This document shows positions 1 through 12,100 of a stretch of 64,000 nt of DNA, one piece after another. Within the stretch, counting starts at the first letter, position 1. Every line of letters starts with the position of its first letter. The notes beneath the pieces are model-generated. The model made no database searches. It had not been told where the DNA came from and worked only from the letters and a program-made list of their open reading frames with translations. Source of the stretch: Nostoc sp. CHAB 5836 (GTDB taxonomy: Bacteria; Cyanobacteriota; Cyanobacteriia; Cyanobacteriales; Nostocaceae); NCBI RefSeq assembly GCF_020829445.1, contig NZ_JAIVFV010000007.1, positions 1-64,000 of the forward strand. The letters run 5' to 3'. A program made the translations under genes and the position numbers.

Positions 1-3000
1 TCTGTTTGGATAAGATTACGAAGTTCTGTAGAGGTGAGAGAGTCCATCCCCATATCAAAAAAGCCTTGTTGGGGAGATACTACTTCATTTTTTGATAGTC
101 CTAATACAGTGGAGACGCGCAAACTTATATGGTTAATGAGCAAATCTCGACGCTGTTTTACAGGTAATGTTTGCCATTGTTCTAAAATATTTGATGCAGT
201 TGAAGATTTAGTTTTTACGTGAGGTAAGAAGTTTTGATAAAAGCTTTGGTTGATGTAGGGGAAACGTTGCCAATCAATGGCAATTACACCAGCACGAACA
301 ATCTTGTTAAATAAGATTTTTTCTAAAGTATTGAGTGCTAAATCAGGTGCGATCGCATTATAACCTTTGGCTGCTAATCTTTCTAAAACATTGCGATCGA
401 CTGCTGCACCAATTTCGCTCCACGGCCCCCAATTTATTACTGTTGCAGGTAAATTTTGTGCATGACGATAATAGGCAAAGGCATCCTCAAAGGCATTGGC
501 CGCCGCCGCATTAGCTTGTCCCGCCGAGCCAATTAGGGATACAGCAGAGGTGTAACAAACGAAGAAATCTAAAGGATCATTGAGCGTTAATTGATGCAGT
601 AGCCAAGTTCCTTTTACTTTGGGTGCGAGAACATGGTTAAAACGTTCTGGTGTGAGTCGCAGTAATGTTGTATCGTCTAAAGTGCCGGCGATGTGGAAAA
701 TTCCCCGCATAGGATAGTGCGATCGGCATTCTTGTAGTATAGTGTGCAGTTTTTCGGCATCTGTGACATCAACATCTTTGATTTGGATATCTGCGTTGAT
801 TGATTGCAGATTTGCAATAATTTCAGGGGTGAGAGCTTCTGCACCACTGCGACTGCATAATACTAAATGACGAGCGCCACGTTCTATCATCCATCGGGTG
901 GTGGCTAAACCTAATCCGCCTGTACCACCAGTAATTAGATAACAGCTATCTTGACGGAAATTGATGTTTCCTTCTGCTAATTTTTGCTCTACTAAACGCG
1001 GAGCAAAGCGTTCATTTCCACGTAAGGCGATGCGGGTTTCTTGGGTATCGTGGTAAATTTCTCGGAATAATTTTTCTCCTACATCTTGTTCGTTAGGATC
1101 TAAATCTATGGCTCGAAATTTTAGTTCAGGGTGTTCTAGTATTAGGCTTAAGGCAATTCCTAATAGGGAAGATTGTGCTGGAGATGTGACTTGTTTTGCT
1201 GGTACGGAGCCTTGGGTGATGAGGATGAGGGCGGGGGGATTTTCTTGTTGTAATAATACCTGAATTAAATATAGGAAGCGTTGACAATGAGTTTCTACTT
1301 GTTGATATATTTCACCTTCTATTTCTTGTAATGGCCAGAGGTAGATTATTTCGCGGGTTTCTGGGGTGAATAAGTCGGGATTAATTTGTTGGGGGGAGAT
1401 GAGTGAACAAGTAATTCCTTTTTGTTGGAATGGGGGGATTAAAGTTTCGGCGATTCCTTTGGAATCAGTAAAGATTAATTCACGCAGAGGCGCAGAGGAG
1501 GACACTTGCGGGCGGGGGTTCCCCCCGTTGAGCAAAGTGTCCGTCGCGCAGAGAGGAGGAAGGTTGTTTTTGGCGATGATTATGGTTTGTTTTAAGAGGT
1601 TGTGTGTTTTTGGGTTGGTTGGTTCGATGATATTAGTTTCTGCAAACCCATGATTAGTAAGTAGGTTTTGCCAGTGTTTTGTATTTAGTAAAGGATAACC
1701 GTTGCGTTGGGGATCTTTACTACATAACCACCAGCCTTCTGTTAAGCCGAAGGTTAAATCTATCCAACGACGTGCGCCGGTGCTTTCTAATATTATTAGT
1801 AGGGCGTTGGGTGCGCTTAGGGATTGTACGTGTTGGAGGGTTTTGTCGATGTCTGCTGTTGCATGGAGGACGTTGGCCGCGATGATAATGTCAAAGCTTC
1901 TGGGGAGAAAACCTTGAGTAAGCGGGTTTTTTTCTATATCTAATGTTTGATATTTTATGAAGGGATAATGGCTAAAGTTTTCTTTGGCTCTGGTTAAAAA
2001 TCTTGAGGAAATATCGGTAAATACATACTCAATTTGACTATTATTTAAATGCGGTAAAATTGCTGTGGTGGCTGATCCGGTTCCGCTTCCGATTTCTAAA
2101 ATTCTTAGCTGGCGATTTGTTGGTAAGTTGGCTACTGCACATCTAATAGTTTCTGCAACTAGTTCATTCATCAATTTAGCCCCAGCCGCATCAGAATACA
2201 CAGATGCGATCGCATTTAAATCGCCTTGGGGAAATAGTAGTTCTAATGGCTCTATTTGGCGACGCATTACAGCTGCTAAAGCTAAACCACAACGTTCTAT
2301 CAGGTTGATTTCTGCAAGGTAATCGGGAAATTGGCTGCGAAGGTATGGAATTTGTGATTGGCAGGAAGATGTAATTGGTTCTTTTGCTAATAACCAGCCA
2401 TCTTTTTGCTGAGTAACAATTCCTTCTTCGGCTAGGATGCTGAAACAGCGCGATAATAAGGGACGATAAAAATCAACGACTCCACCTTGAGCCGCAATTG
2501 TTTCTTCTTGATAAGTTTCACCTAATTTCGGTTCCCAGTTAAGCTTTTTTAAACCTTCCCATACATAACTGACGCTTAAAGTTTCCATCTCACCCAGCAA
2601 GCGTTCATATTGACGCAATTTATCTGCTAACTGCTGTTCTAATTGCTGTAGTTGGACTTGGGTTTTAATGATATCGGGAGTAAGTAAAAACTCTCTACCA
2701 TCGGGTAATAATGGTGGTAGGGGAATCCATTCTTCTATATAAGATTGAGCTTGACTTGCATGGCGGATAATTTCTTGGCGTTGAACTGATTTGAGTTCAA
2801 ATCCGGTAATTGCTGCTAGTAATTCACCTTGTTCTGAATAAATATCAATATCCGATACAATTAAACTATGGTAACTTTTCGTTAATCTAACTGCACTGAT
2901 AATGCTATCACTTGGAGAGCGGAAAAATTGGAATTTAGCAATGCGGATTGGGACATAAGTTGAAGATGAATCTTGCTCAAATAATATAGCTGCGATCGCC

Positions 3001-6000
3001 TGAAAACAAGCGTCAAGCATTGCTGGGTGAAAATGATACTTTTTCGCTGCTAAATGTAGATTATCTGTTAACTTAATTCGAGCGATCGCCCTATTTTTAC
3101 TCCGATGAAGTTGATGAATTAGCTGAAAGTTACTACCGTAATTTACCCCAGATTTTTTGTATTTTTCGTAGAATGAATTAATGTCAACCTGTTCGGGAGA
3201 TTCCGCTTCTATTTCTTCTAAATTTTGGGTAGTTAAATTAATTGGTTGTAAGTTCTCAATTTCTCCAAAAACAAGTACATCCCAATTATTCCCAGCTTGA
3301 TTATATATGTGAAAACTTTGTTTTTTCGAGAGTTCTTTATCAATAACTAATTGTAAAACATTTTCGGTATCTCCAAGCAATAAAGCTTTATTAAATTCAA
3401 CATTTTTTAGACTAACTGCCTTACCTTCTCCCGCAGCTAACGCCATTTCAATAAATGCCGCACCGGGAAAGATAGCTTGATCAAAAACTTGATGTTCAGC
3501 TAAAAACGCTGGATTGTTCTGACTAATACTAGCTCGATATTGAATAGAAGATAGAGGAGAGGGTAAGCGATCGCCTAATAAAGGATGTGCATAGTTATGA
3601 GAATTAACAGGAGTTACCCAATAGCGTTTGCGGATAAAAGGAGAATTTGGTAAACTAATTTTCTGCCCTGGTTGATAACGATGAAATTCTTGCCAATTAA
3701 TATTTACTCCTCTTACATATAGTTCTGCTAAAACAGTTTGTATTTGCTGATAATTGCTAACATCTTGAGCTAAACTAGATAACCAAAGGATTTCACTGTC
3801 AGGTAAATTTTGACGACCAATATTAATTAGACTAGGCTGAGTTCCCATTTCGAGAAATATTTGATAGCCCATCTGATGCAAAGTGGCAATTCCCTTAGCA
3901 ACATTATCTGATTGACGCAGATGTTGCACCCAATAAGCAGCAGTTTTAATAGAACTACCAACAACTTCACCATGAGAAATTAAAGTCAGTTGAGGATTAT
4001 GATAAGAAACTTCTTCAGCTATTTTTTGAAAAGCTAAAAATCCGTCCTCCCCAACTTTTTGATTCAACAGACGAGCGTGACTTGCAACCAATTTAACAGC
4101 ATCTTCAATAGAAAAAACTCCAGCTTGTTGAGCCGCGACATACTCACCCAAACCAGAACCTAAAATTGCCGAAGGACGAATCCCCCAAGACTTCCAAAGT
4201 TCACAAAGAGTATATTGCAGAGCAAATAAAGTCGGTTGCACATATAGAGGATGATCTATATCTTGATCTTTATCAAGTAACTCTTTAATAGAAAAATTTA
4301 AATAATTTTGGAATAAGCGATCGCATCGAGCAAACGCCTCACGAAACACAGGATCTTCCGCCACCCCAGGAGATATCACTCCCTCATCACCACAAAGAAA
4401 AGCCACCTTAGTATTTCCTTGCGCCTCCCCACAAATAACCCCTCCTACCTCTGCGCCTCTGCGCCTCTGCGTGAAATTCCGAAGCCCCTCCCGAAAAGCG
4501 TCAACACTAGAAACCAACAAAGCCAGTCGTTGTTTATGATGAAAACGGCCTGTATTTAAAGAAAAGGCGATATCACGCAGAGACGCAGAGACGCTGAGGA
4601 AGCGAGTAGCTAAGAGGGTTAAGCGCTCGTCGTCTTTAGCAGAGAGGGTAATTAGTATGGGGGATGTTGTTTGAGTCGAGGATTGTACTTGCGGAGGTTC
4701 GCTCAAGATTACATGAGCATTGGTTCCCGACGCTCCAAAAGAACTAACTCCAGCCGCTTTTATCTTCCCATTACTAACAGTCCAAGGACGAGATTGTGTC
4801 ACCACATCAAGGGGTAAACTATCCCAATTAATATGAGGATTTGGTTTTTGGAAATTCAGATGAGCCGGAATTTCCGAATGATATATAGATAATACAGTCT
4901 TGATGAAACCAGAAATCCCCGCCGCCGCCGCGAGATGTCCGAGATTTGTTTTGATAGAACCGACTAACAAAGGTTGCGACTTCGAGCGATTGACACATAA
5001 AGCATCAGCGATCGCTTTAATTTCAATCGGATCTCCCAAAGCTGTACCAGTACCGTGAGCCTCGATATAATCAATGACATCGGCACTCAAACGTGCATCA
5101 TTGAGAGCTTCACGAATTAAATCTGTTTGAATAGGGCCATTAGGAACTGTAAAACCGCCACTTGCACCGTCATTATTGACAGCCGTTCCCCGAATTAACG
5201 CCCAAATGCGATCGCCATCTTCTAAGGCTTCGCTCAACCTTTTTAAAACGACGACTCCGCAACCCTCACCAATCCCAAACCCATCAGCGCTGGCGTCAAA
5301 GGTTTTGCACTTACCATCAGCAGCTAACATCTGATTTTTGCACAAGGCGATGGGTACTTCCGGCGTGAGAATCAGGTTGACACCTCCCACCAAAGCCTGA
5401 CGACATTCAGTAAATCGCAAAGAACGACACGCTAAATGAATCGCCACCAGCGAAGAAGAACAAGCCGTATCCACAGCCAAACTAGGGCCGTTCAGATTCA
5501 ACAGATAAGAGATGCGTCCCGCAGCAGCGTTTAGATGATTTCCAGAGATATGATAAGCCCCAACTGTGCTATAATTACCACCCGGCGCAATCAGACGAGT
5601 ATAATCATTATTGGTAATTCCAATAAAAACCCCAGTTTTGCCAACTCTAGAACTAGGCGCAGCCATCGCCGCATCTTCCAACGCTTCATAAGCAACTTCT
5701 AACAGTAACCGTTGCTGAGGATCAATATGCAAAGCTTCTCTCGGTGCAATCCCGAAAAATTGCGCGTCAAACATCGAGATATCATCGAGAAAACCGCCTT
5801 GAGACACGTAGATTCTACCAGCTTTACCACGATCTGAATCATAAAAATCATCAACATTCCAGCGATCGCGCGGTATATCCCTCAGCGTATTACCACCAGC
5901 TTTGAGAAAAGACCAAAACGCCTGGGGAGTAGAAATATTATTACCAAAACGACAACCCAAACCAACAACTGCGATCGGTTCACTTTGTTTAGCTTCAACA

Positions 6001-6080
6001 GCCTTTAATCTCTCCCTCGCTTCATTCAGCGCCTTAAATACCCTAGCTTGGACAGCCTTATCGTTATCTGATATATCCAT
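1..6080 (-). CDS. Type I modular polyketide synthase, KS-AT(degenerate)-DH-CM-KR(degenerate)-ACP, C-terminus beyond window
   Basis: This is an extending PKS module that runs off the left edge; about 2026 residues are visible from ATG at 6080. I translated the minus strand by hand and the frame stays open through the stretches I checked. The KS has active-site Cys207 (TACSSS), HGTGT near 342 and KTNLGH. The AT region (about 555-720) lacks GQGSQ, has GSGLGE instead of GHSLGE (Gly643 at the nucleophile position) and lacks the HAFHS region. The DH starts at HPLLGD (about 827) with HQVFDQAIFP and DACFQ. A C-methyltransferase glycine loop (LEIGSGSG) lies near 1325. The KR has GGTGGLG near 1715 but QANAAAAN, with Ala1858 where the catalytic Tyr should be. 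The ACP has GMDSL with Ser2014. It follows the loading PKS gene after 67 bp, so one operon is likely. The product is unknown, and the module probably needs an AT in trans. Confidence 0.93.
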   Translation of the reverse strand, partial: MDISDNDKAVQARVFKALNEARERLKAVEAKQSEPIAVVGLGCRFGNNISTPQAFWSFLKAGGNTLRDIPRDRWNVDDFYDSDRGKAGRIYVSQGGFLDDISMFDAQFFGIAPREALHIDPQQRLLLEVAYEALEDAAMAAPSSRVGKTGVFIGITNNDYTRLIAPGGNYSTVGAYHISGNHLNAAAGRISYLLNLNGPSLAVDTACSSSLVAIHLACRSLRFTECRQALVGGVNLILTPEVPIALCKNQMLAADGKCKTFDASADGFGIGEGCGVVVLKRLSEALEDGDRIWALIRGTAVNNDGASGGFTVPNGPIQTDLIREALNDARLSADVIDYIEAHGTGTALGDPIEIKAIADALCVNRSKSQPLLVGSIKTNLGHLAAAAGISGFIKTVLSIYHSEIPAHLNFQKPNPHINWDSLPLDVVTQSRPWTVSNGKIKAAGVSSFGASGTNAHVILSEPPQVQSSTQTTSPILITLSAKDDERLTLLATRFLSVSASLRDIAFSLNTGRFHHKQRLALLVSSVDAFREGLRNFTQRRRGAEVGGVICGEAQGNTKVAFLCGDEGVISPGVAEDPVFREAFARCDRLFQNYLNFSIKELLDKDQDIDHPLYVQPTLFALQYTLCELWKSWGIRPSAILGSGLGEYVAAQQAGVFSIEDAVKLVASHARLLNQKVGEDGFLAFQKIAEEVSYHNPQLTLISHGEVVGSSIKTAAYWVQHLRQSDNVAKGIATLHQMGYQIFLEMGTQPSLINIGRQNLPDSEILWLSSLAQDVSNYQQIQTVLAELYVRGVNINWQEFHRYQPGQKISLPNSPFIRKRYWVTPVNSHNYAHPLLGDRLPSPLSSIQYRASISQNNPAFLAEHQVFDQAIFPGAAFIEMALAAGEGKAVSLKNVEFNKALLLGDTENVLQLVIDKELSKKQSFHIYNQAGNNWDVLVFGEIENLQPINLTTQNLEEIEAESPEQVDINSFYEKYKKSGVNYGSNFQLIHQLHRSKNRAIARIKLTDNLHLAAKKYHFHPAMLDACFQAIAAILFEQDSSSTYVPIRIAKFQFFRSPSDSIISAVRLTKSYHSLIVSDIDIYSEQGELLAAITGFELKSVQRQEIIRHASQAQSYIEEWIPLPPLLPDGREFLLTPDIIKTQVQLQQLEQQLADKLRQYERLLGEMETLSVSYVWEGLKKLNWEPKLGETYQEETIAAQGGVVDFYRPLLSRCFSILAEEGIVTQQKDGWLLAKEPITSSCQSQIPYLRSQFPDYLAEINLIERCGLALAAVMRRQIEPLELLFPQGDLNAIASVYSDAAGAKLMNELVAETIRCAVANLPTNRQLRILEIGSGTGSATTAILPHLNNSQIEYVFTDISSRFLTRAKENFSHYPFIKYQTLDIEKNPLTQGFLPRSFDIIIAANVLHATADIDKTLQHVQSLSAPNALLIILESTGARRWIDLTFGLTEGWWLCSKDPQRNGYPLLNTKHWQNLLTNHGFAETNIIEPTNPKTHNLLKQTIIIAKNNLPPLCATDTLLNGGNPRPQVSSSAPLRELIFTDSKGIAETLIPPFQQKGITCSLISPQQINPDLFTPETREIIYLWPLQEIEGEIYQQVETHCQRFLYLIQVLLQQENPPALILITQGSVPAKQVTSPAQSSLLGIALSLILEHPELKFRAIDLDPNEQDVGEKLFREIYHDTQETRIALRGNERFAPRLVEQKLAEGNINFRQDSCYLITGGTGGLGLATTRWMIERGARHLVLCSRSGAEALTPEIIANLQSINADIQIKDVDVTDAEKLHTILQECRSHYPMRGIFHIAGTLDDTTLLRLTPERFNHVLAPKVKGTWLLHQLTLNDPLDFFVCYTSAVSLIGSAGQANAAAANAFEDAFAYYRHAQNLPATVINWGPWSEIGAAVDRNVLERLAAKGYNAIAPDLALNTLEKILFNKIVRAGVIAIDWQRFPYINQSFYQNFLPHVKTKSSTASNILEQWQTLPVKQRRDLLINHISLRVSTVLGLSKNEVVSPQQGFFDMGMDSLTSTELRNLIQT
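1478..1560. repeat. Small dispersed repeat inserted in frame in PKS coding sequence
   Basis: The stretch is built of CGCAGAGG/GCGCAGAG units around a GC-rich core with an inverted pair (ACACTTGCGG / AAAGTGTCCG). It lies in the CM-KR linker of the partial PKS. I checked the minus-strand frame across 1443-1920 and saw no stop, so the repeat is translated. Related units occur at 4456-4475 and 4574-4593 in the same gene and in the spacer at 35042-35068. Confidence 0.6.
4456..4475. repeat. CTCTGCG repeat unit within PKS coding sequence
   Basis: Tandem CTCTGCGC units are read in frame as an arginine-rich piece just before the degenerate AT domain of the partial PKS. The opposite orientation (ACGCAGAGACGCAGAGACG) occurs at 4574-4593. 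Together they flank the KS-AT linker at about 110 bp spacing. Confidence 0.5.
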
Positions 6081-6147
6081 ATTAATTACGAATTACGAAC
6101 TTGTACTGAGCGACTTGCCCTGAGCGTAGTCGAAGGGAGTCGAAGTA

Positions 6148-9100
6148 TTACGAATTACCAAGAAAAGCCTCCAAATCTGCAAGTTCCTGCAAAATTAAAT
6201 CCTGATTAACCTCTTGCTGAATAGAAGCAGCTTCTACAACCTGACTTTTCACGGGTTCTGGAAAACCTCTCTCCAAACCTCTCTCCTGCAAGGAGAGAGG
6301 CTTTGAATTCTCCCCCTTCCCTTGTAGGGAAGGGGGCTGGGGGGTTAGGTTTCGCGTTTGTTTTTCCACATAACGTGAAAAGTCAGCTTCTACAACTGCA
6401 TTCACCTGCCAATCAAAAACCTGTTCTACCAAATAATTACCTAATTTTGTAATATTCGGAAAATCAAATATCAAAGAAGCAGACAAAGAAACCTCCAAAC
6501 CTTTTTCTAATCTATTTTTCAACTCAATAGAAAGCAGAGAATCAATCCCCATTTCTAAAAATCCTTGATCCGGGTCAGGCATCTGCTTGATTCCCAAAAT
6601 CGTAGCAACTTGCTTTCCAATATATGCAAACAAATGCTCTCGACGTTCTCCTGGCGGAACCTCTTCTATAAAACGGCGTGATGAGCTTGATTTTTTAACA
6701 GATTTAACAGATATTTGGGGTTCTCCCAATTTTTCTAAAATAGGCTTATTGCTGTGAAATTGATAAATATTTTTGAACCTAACCCAATCGACATCAGCTA
6801 ATAAAACTTGCGTTTTCCCAGATGCCATAACAGCAGTCATTGCTCGAAAAGCTTTATCTAAAGCAATTTCTTTCATCCCAATTTGTTTTAGCCAATCTTC
6901 ATACTCTTGAGAAACTATACCATTTCCAGCTAATAAAGCCCAATTCAAAGTGGTAGCTGGTAATCCTTGAAGATGACGTGAATGAGCCAAAGCATCCATA
7001 AAATGACTAGCTGCATCGTATAAACCTTGCTCCTTCGCTCCCCAAATTGCACCTGCGGAAGAGAAAAACACAAAATAATCTAATTCCGTCTCTAAAGATA
7101 ATTGATGTAAATTCCAGGAACCCCGAACTTTGGCTTGAAAAACCTCTTCAATATCATCTAAAGTACATTCACTCAATCGCGTTTTGCGTCCTGATACTCC
7201 AGCCAGATGGAAAATACCTCGTAGCGGATAGGATGTTTTTTGGATAGTTTCAAAGATGCCAGACATTTGCTGAAAATCTCCCACATCTGCTTGACAAACT
7301 TCCACAGATGCGCCTTTATCTTCTAAAGTAATGAGATTTTGAATAATATCTGAAAATTCTACTTGTGACCCCCACTCAGTTCGGGAAGGAAATTGACGGC
7401 GGGTAGTCAAAATGAGATTTTTTGCACCCAAATCAACCAAATGGTGAGCAAGTTGCAATCCTAGATGACCAATTCCTCCTGTAATCAAATAGGTCGCCTG
7501 AGTTTGGATAGTAACTGGTTTTGTCGGTAAAGATTGCTGTGGAACCAGACGCGCCACATAAGCTTGATTATTGCGGAAGAGAAGATGATCTTCTGTAACA
7601 GAGTTTGTTAATGCTAGAAGTAAAGCCGCAAGATTTTGAGTAATATCGGCGTGGGGGTCAAGGTCAATCATTCCCCCCCATAATTCTGGTTCTTCTAGCG
7701 CCACAACGCGCCCCAAAGCCCAAAGGGGAGACTGATTAACAAAAGATGGTTGTTCTAGTCCAAATGGTTGACCGCCTAGGGTGACGAGGAACAATTTCGG
7801 AGGATTTGCGATTTTTTTAATCGCCTGGAGAAGATTTAGAAAACGGCTACAGCGATTAAATAAAATTGACCCAGATTGATTGTGGCGATCGCTAACAAGA
7901 TAAATTATCCCACGCCAAGACGTGTCTAGCTCAAAGCTATGCTCTGGATTGGCGATCGCACACGAGCCAGAATATTTTATCAGTTGCTCTTGAATCGCTA
8001 ACGCCAGATTTTGCTCACTATCTGTAACAATTAGCCAATCTCCCGAAATATTATTTTCTGCATTTTGGGCAACAATGATACTTTGCTGGAATAAAGGACT
8101 ACCGATTTTTTCGTCAGGAGAAACAAATTCAGCTTGAGCAAAGCCAGATTCTAAGAGGATAGATTTCCAGGTAGACGCTGCAATTATGGGATGATCTGGT
8201 CGTAAATTGCGTGGCTTGTCACCGTAGGCATCGCTAAACCGCCACCAACCTTGAGCCACACCAAATATCAAATCAATCCACCGCGATCGATGGGTAAGTT
8301 CTAACAGTAATAAATGTCCTCCAGGACGCAGTAAACCGCGAATGTAAGGTAAGGTTTCTTTTTGCAAATCCCGCGTAGAATGTAATACATTTGCCGCAAT
8401 AATCAAATCATAAGAACTGGGTAAAAAACCTTGAAGCTCCGGGTCTTTTTCGATATCCAGAACCTTGTACTCTATGAAGGGAAACTGAGCAAAGGTATCT
8501 TTGGCAGTCTCAAGAAAGAATGGTGAGATATCGCTAAATGTGTACGAAATCTGGTGACAAGTACAAGCTTTGAGTAGTTGATGGGTAGTTCCTCCAGTTC
8601 CCGCACCAATTTCTAGAATGCGGATTGGTTCTGAGGGAGAATAAGTTGATAATAAAAGCTCAACTGTTTTAGAAATACCAAGATTGAGAACTTTTGCCCA
8701 AGATGTTTCTTTATAAAACTGCGCGGCTCCAATTTGCTCATCTTGGGGAAATAAGATAGATAAAGGAGAAATTTTTCCTGTAAGTATGTCCGCTAATTTG
8801 GCAGCTACTCGACTAAACAGTGTCAGTTCTACACGCGCATTTGGGTACTTAAAAATTAAATTATCTACTGTTAAATCAGGGTGAGATTCTTGCGGTTCAC
8901 TGATGATTTTCCAGTCATCGCCATGCTTTTCTAGAAGCCCTGTTTCTACCAATATCTTCAAGCAATGATTCCATAGCAATTTATACTCCTGTTTCATTCC
9001 AGTCTGACGAAAACTGTTTTCTGGAGAAAAGATAGTATTGATTTCAAATAATTTCAAATCTTTTAAAGCTTTAACAATAAAGTCTGCACTAAGTTCTTCC

Positions 9101-12100
9101 ATCTCCCTAAAAGCTAGAGCAACTCCAGTAATTGGTGCAGATTTTATTTGTTCTCCTAGATAAGAGTCTAAATCAATTTGAAATTTTTCTAGATTCTGTA
9201 ATTCCCTGTTTGATAAAGCATAAGGCAACCATTCCATCTGGTAAAGTAAGTTCTCACAACTAGAATTATCTGTGTTTTGATGATGCAGCTTGATTAATTG
9301 TTGAACAATTGCCGATAAAGTTTGTTTTTCCCCTTCCGAATAATTGCCAGTTTCTAGTAGAGTCTGCATCAAGCTTTTTGGATCTTTTTGAGACAGCATC
9401 TTGACAACAACAGATTCCTCTGAAGAAGTTTGCAATTGAGTCTTTAAAGGAATCCAATGTCGGCGTTGCTGAAAAGGATAGGTTGGTAAAGGACATCTTC
9501 TAGGTTGATAGTCTTTATCAATACCAAACCAATCTATATTTGCACCACGAACATAAAGCTGGCCAACACTTTCTAATAAAACCTCCCAGTCAGAAAATCC
9601 TGAACGCAGACTTGGTAATATCAAAGAGTTAGATATCGATGACTGGACAATTCCTAATAAAACAGGTTTCGGGCCGATTTCGATAAAAGTATCACACCCT
9701 AAAGATTGCAGAGACAAAACTCCTTGATGAAATTGCACAGTGTGCAACAAATGCTCAATCCAATACTCAGGAGTAACAATGCTGTCATCAGCGACTTCTC
9801 CCGTCAGATTAGAGATTATAGGGATTTGAGGTTTAGCGAAGTAAATTTGCTGGAGAGTAATTTTAAACTCTTCGCATATCGGCTCTATTAATGGTGAGTG
9901 AAAAGCATGAGAAACCTTTAATTGACGAACTTTAACTCCTTCGTTGATAAAGTGTTCACAAATTTGTTGAATAATTATTCGTTCACCGGAAATTACTGTA
10001 TGTTGTTCGCCATTGATAGCTGCAATCGCTATTTTTATTCCTTGGCTCTGGCAAAATTGAACAATAGAATTTTCATCTACAAAAATAGCCGCCATCGCGC
10101 CATCTTCTGCTGGCAATTCACCAATCAGGTTAGCACGTTTGGTAACAAGTTTTAAACCACTCTCAATATCAAAAACTCCGGCAAAACAAGCAGCAGCATA
10201 TTCACCCAAGCTATGTCCCAAAATCGCAGTAGGTTCAATTCCCCAAGAACGCCACAATTGAGCTAATGCTACTTCGACAACAAATAAAGCTGGTTGCGTA
10301 TAAGATGTATGGTTTAAATCCACATCTGAATTAGCAAATATGACTTGCAGTAAAGATTTATCAGTTAGTTCTTGATATATTGTTTCACATCGATCTAAAG
10401 TTTGCCGAAAAGTTGGCTGGGTTTGATAAAGTTGTTCAGCCATTCCCAGATATTGAGAACCCTGTCCTGTGAACAAAAAGGCAACTTTAGGAGGCTTCTT
10501 TTCATCAACTTGAGCAGAAATTACTGACTCTACATCTTGTTGGACAAAACTACGTAATTTGGTGACAAAATCACTAATTTGAGAGCCAGTCACCGCCAAC
10601 CGATTTGAGAATTTAACTCGACTAGTATTTGCGGTGAATACCACATTACAGATATTACTTTCGGGATGATTTTCGAGAAATTCTGCATAGTTTTTGGCTA
10701 AATCTACCAAAGCCTGTTCTGTTCTGGCAGAAAGTGTCAGTAAATGCTGGGTACGCTTAATCTCATTCTGCTGAGGAATAATGGTGGGAGCTTCCTCTAG
10801 CACAACATGAACATTCACACCACCAATTCCTAAAGAGTTCACCCCTGCTCGTCGAGGTAATTCTTTGCCATCTCGTTGCTTTGCAGTCCAGGGTATGGCT
10901 TCGCTATTGACATAAAAAGGAGTCTTAGAAAAATCAATTTGGGGATTGGGAATATTGAAATGTAAAGTCGGGGGAATAATATGATGCTTAAGAGCTAGAG
11001 CAGCTTTGATTAAACCGACAATACCAGAAGCAATTTGTATATGTCCGATATTTGTTTTCACAGACCCCAAAGCACACTCTCCCTGTTTAGCAGCGCTATA
11101 TGCTTTAGCGAGTGCATCAACTTCGATGGGGTCTCCGAGTCTAGTACCTGTACCATGAGCTTCTACAAAGCCGATAGTATCAGCTTCAACTCCTGCAAAG
11201 GCTAGCGCTTCGGCTGCTACTGAAGTCTGACCTTCTCCTTTGGGTGCTGCGAATCCCAATTTTGTGCCACCATCGTTATTCATGGCAGATCCTTTAATGA
11301 CAGCATAGATATGATCGTTATCTGCTAAAGCGTCTTTTAATCTCTTGAGTAAAACAACCCCGATGCCACTACCAAAAATAGTACCATCGGCTTGGGCATC
11401 AAAGGCGCGACAATGCCCATCTGGAGAAATAATCGAACCTTCTTGATATAAATAACCAATCTTTTGAGGAGAGTTAACAGAAGCAGCACCAGCTAAGGCC
11501 ATGTCACTTTCTCCACTCAACAGACTTTGACAAGCCAGATGCACAACTGCTAAACCGGTGGAACAAGCTGTTTGGACATTGACGCTAGGGCCGCGCAGAT
11601 TTAGTTTATAAGAAATCCGCATCGTCAAATAGTCTTTGTCATTAGCCACCATCGTTTGGAACCCTCCCATCGAATCTAATGTGAAGGGTTGCAATTCGTC
11701 AGTGCTATCTAATTGACCGCGATTTGGATAACAGTTATTGATAAAATAGGTGTTCATGCTTGCCCCAGCAAACATAGCGATCGCACCCTGGTATAAGTGA
11801 GAATTATAGCCAGCGTTTTCTAAACATTCCCAGCTAGATTGGAGCAGTAAACGTTGCTGAGGGTCGAGCAATTCTGCTTCGCGGTCTGTGTAGCCAAAAA
11901 ATTCGCTATCAAAATACTCGGCTTTATCGATAATTGGTCTGGCTTTGACGTAGTTAGGCTGATTAAACAGTTCAGGAGAAACCCCCGATTCTAATAATTC
12001 CTCTTCCGAAAAGAAGGATATTGTTTCGACTCCGTTTTTGAGATTTTCCCAAAAAGTTTGCAGATTGTTAGCCCCCGGAAATCGCCCAGCCATGCCAATA

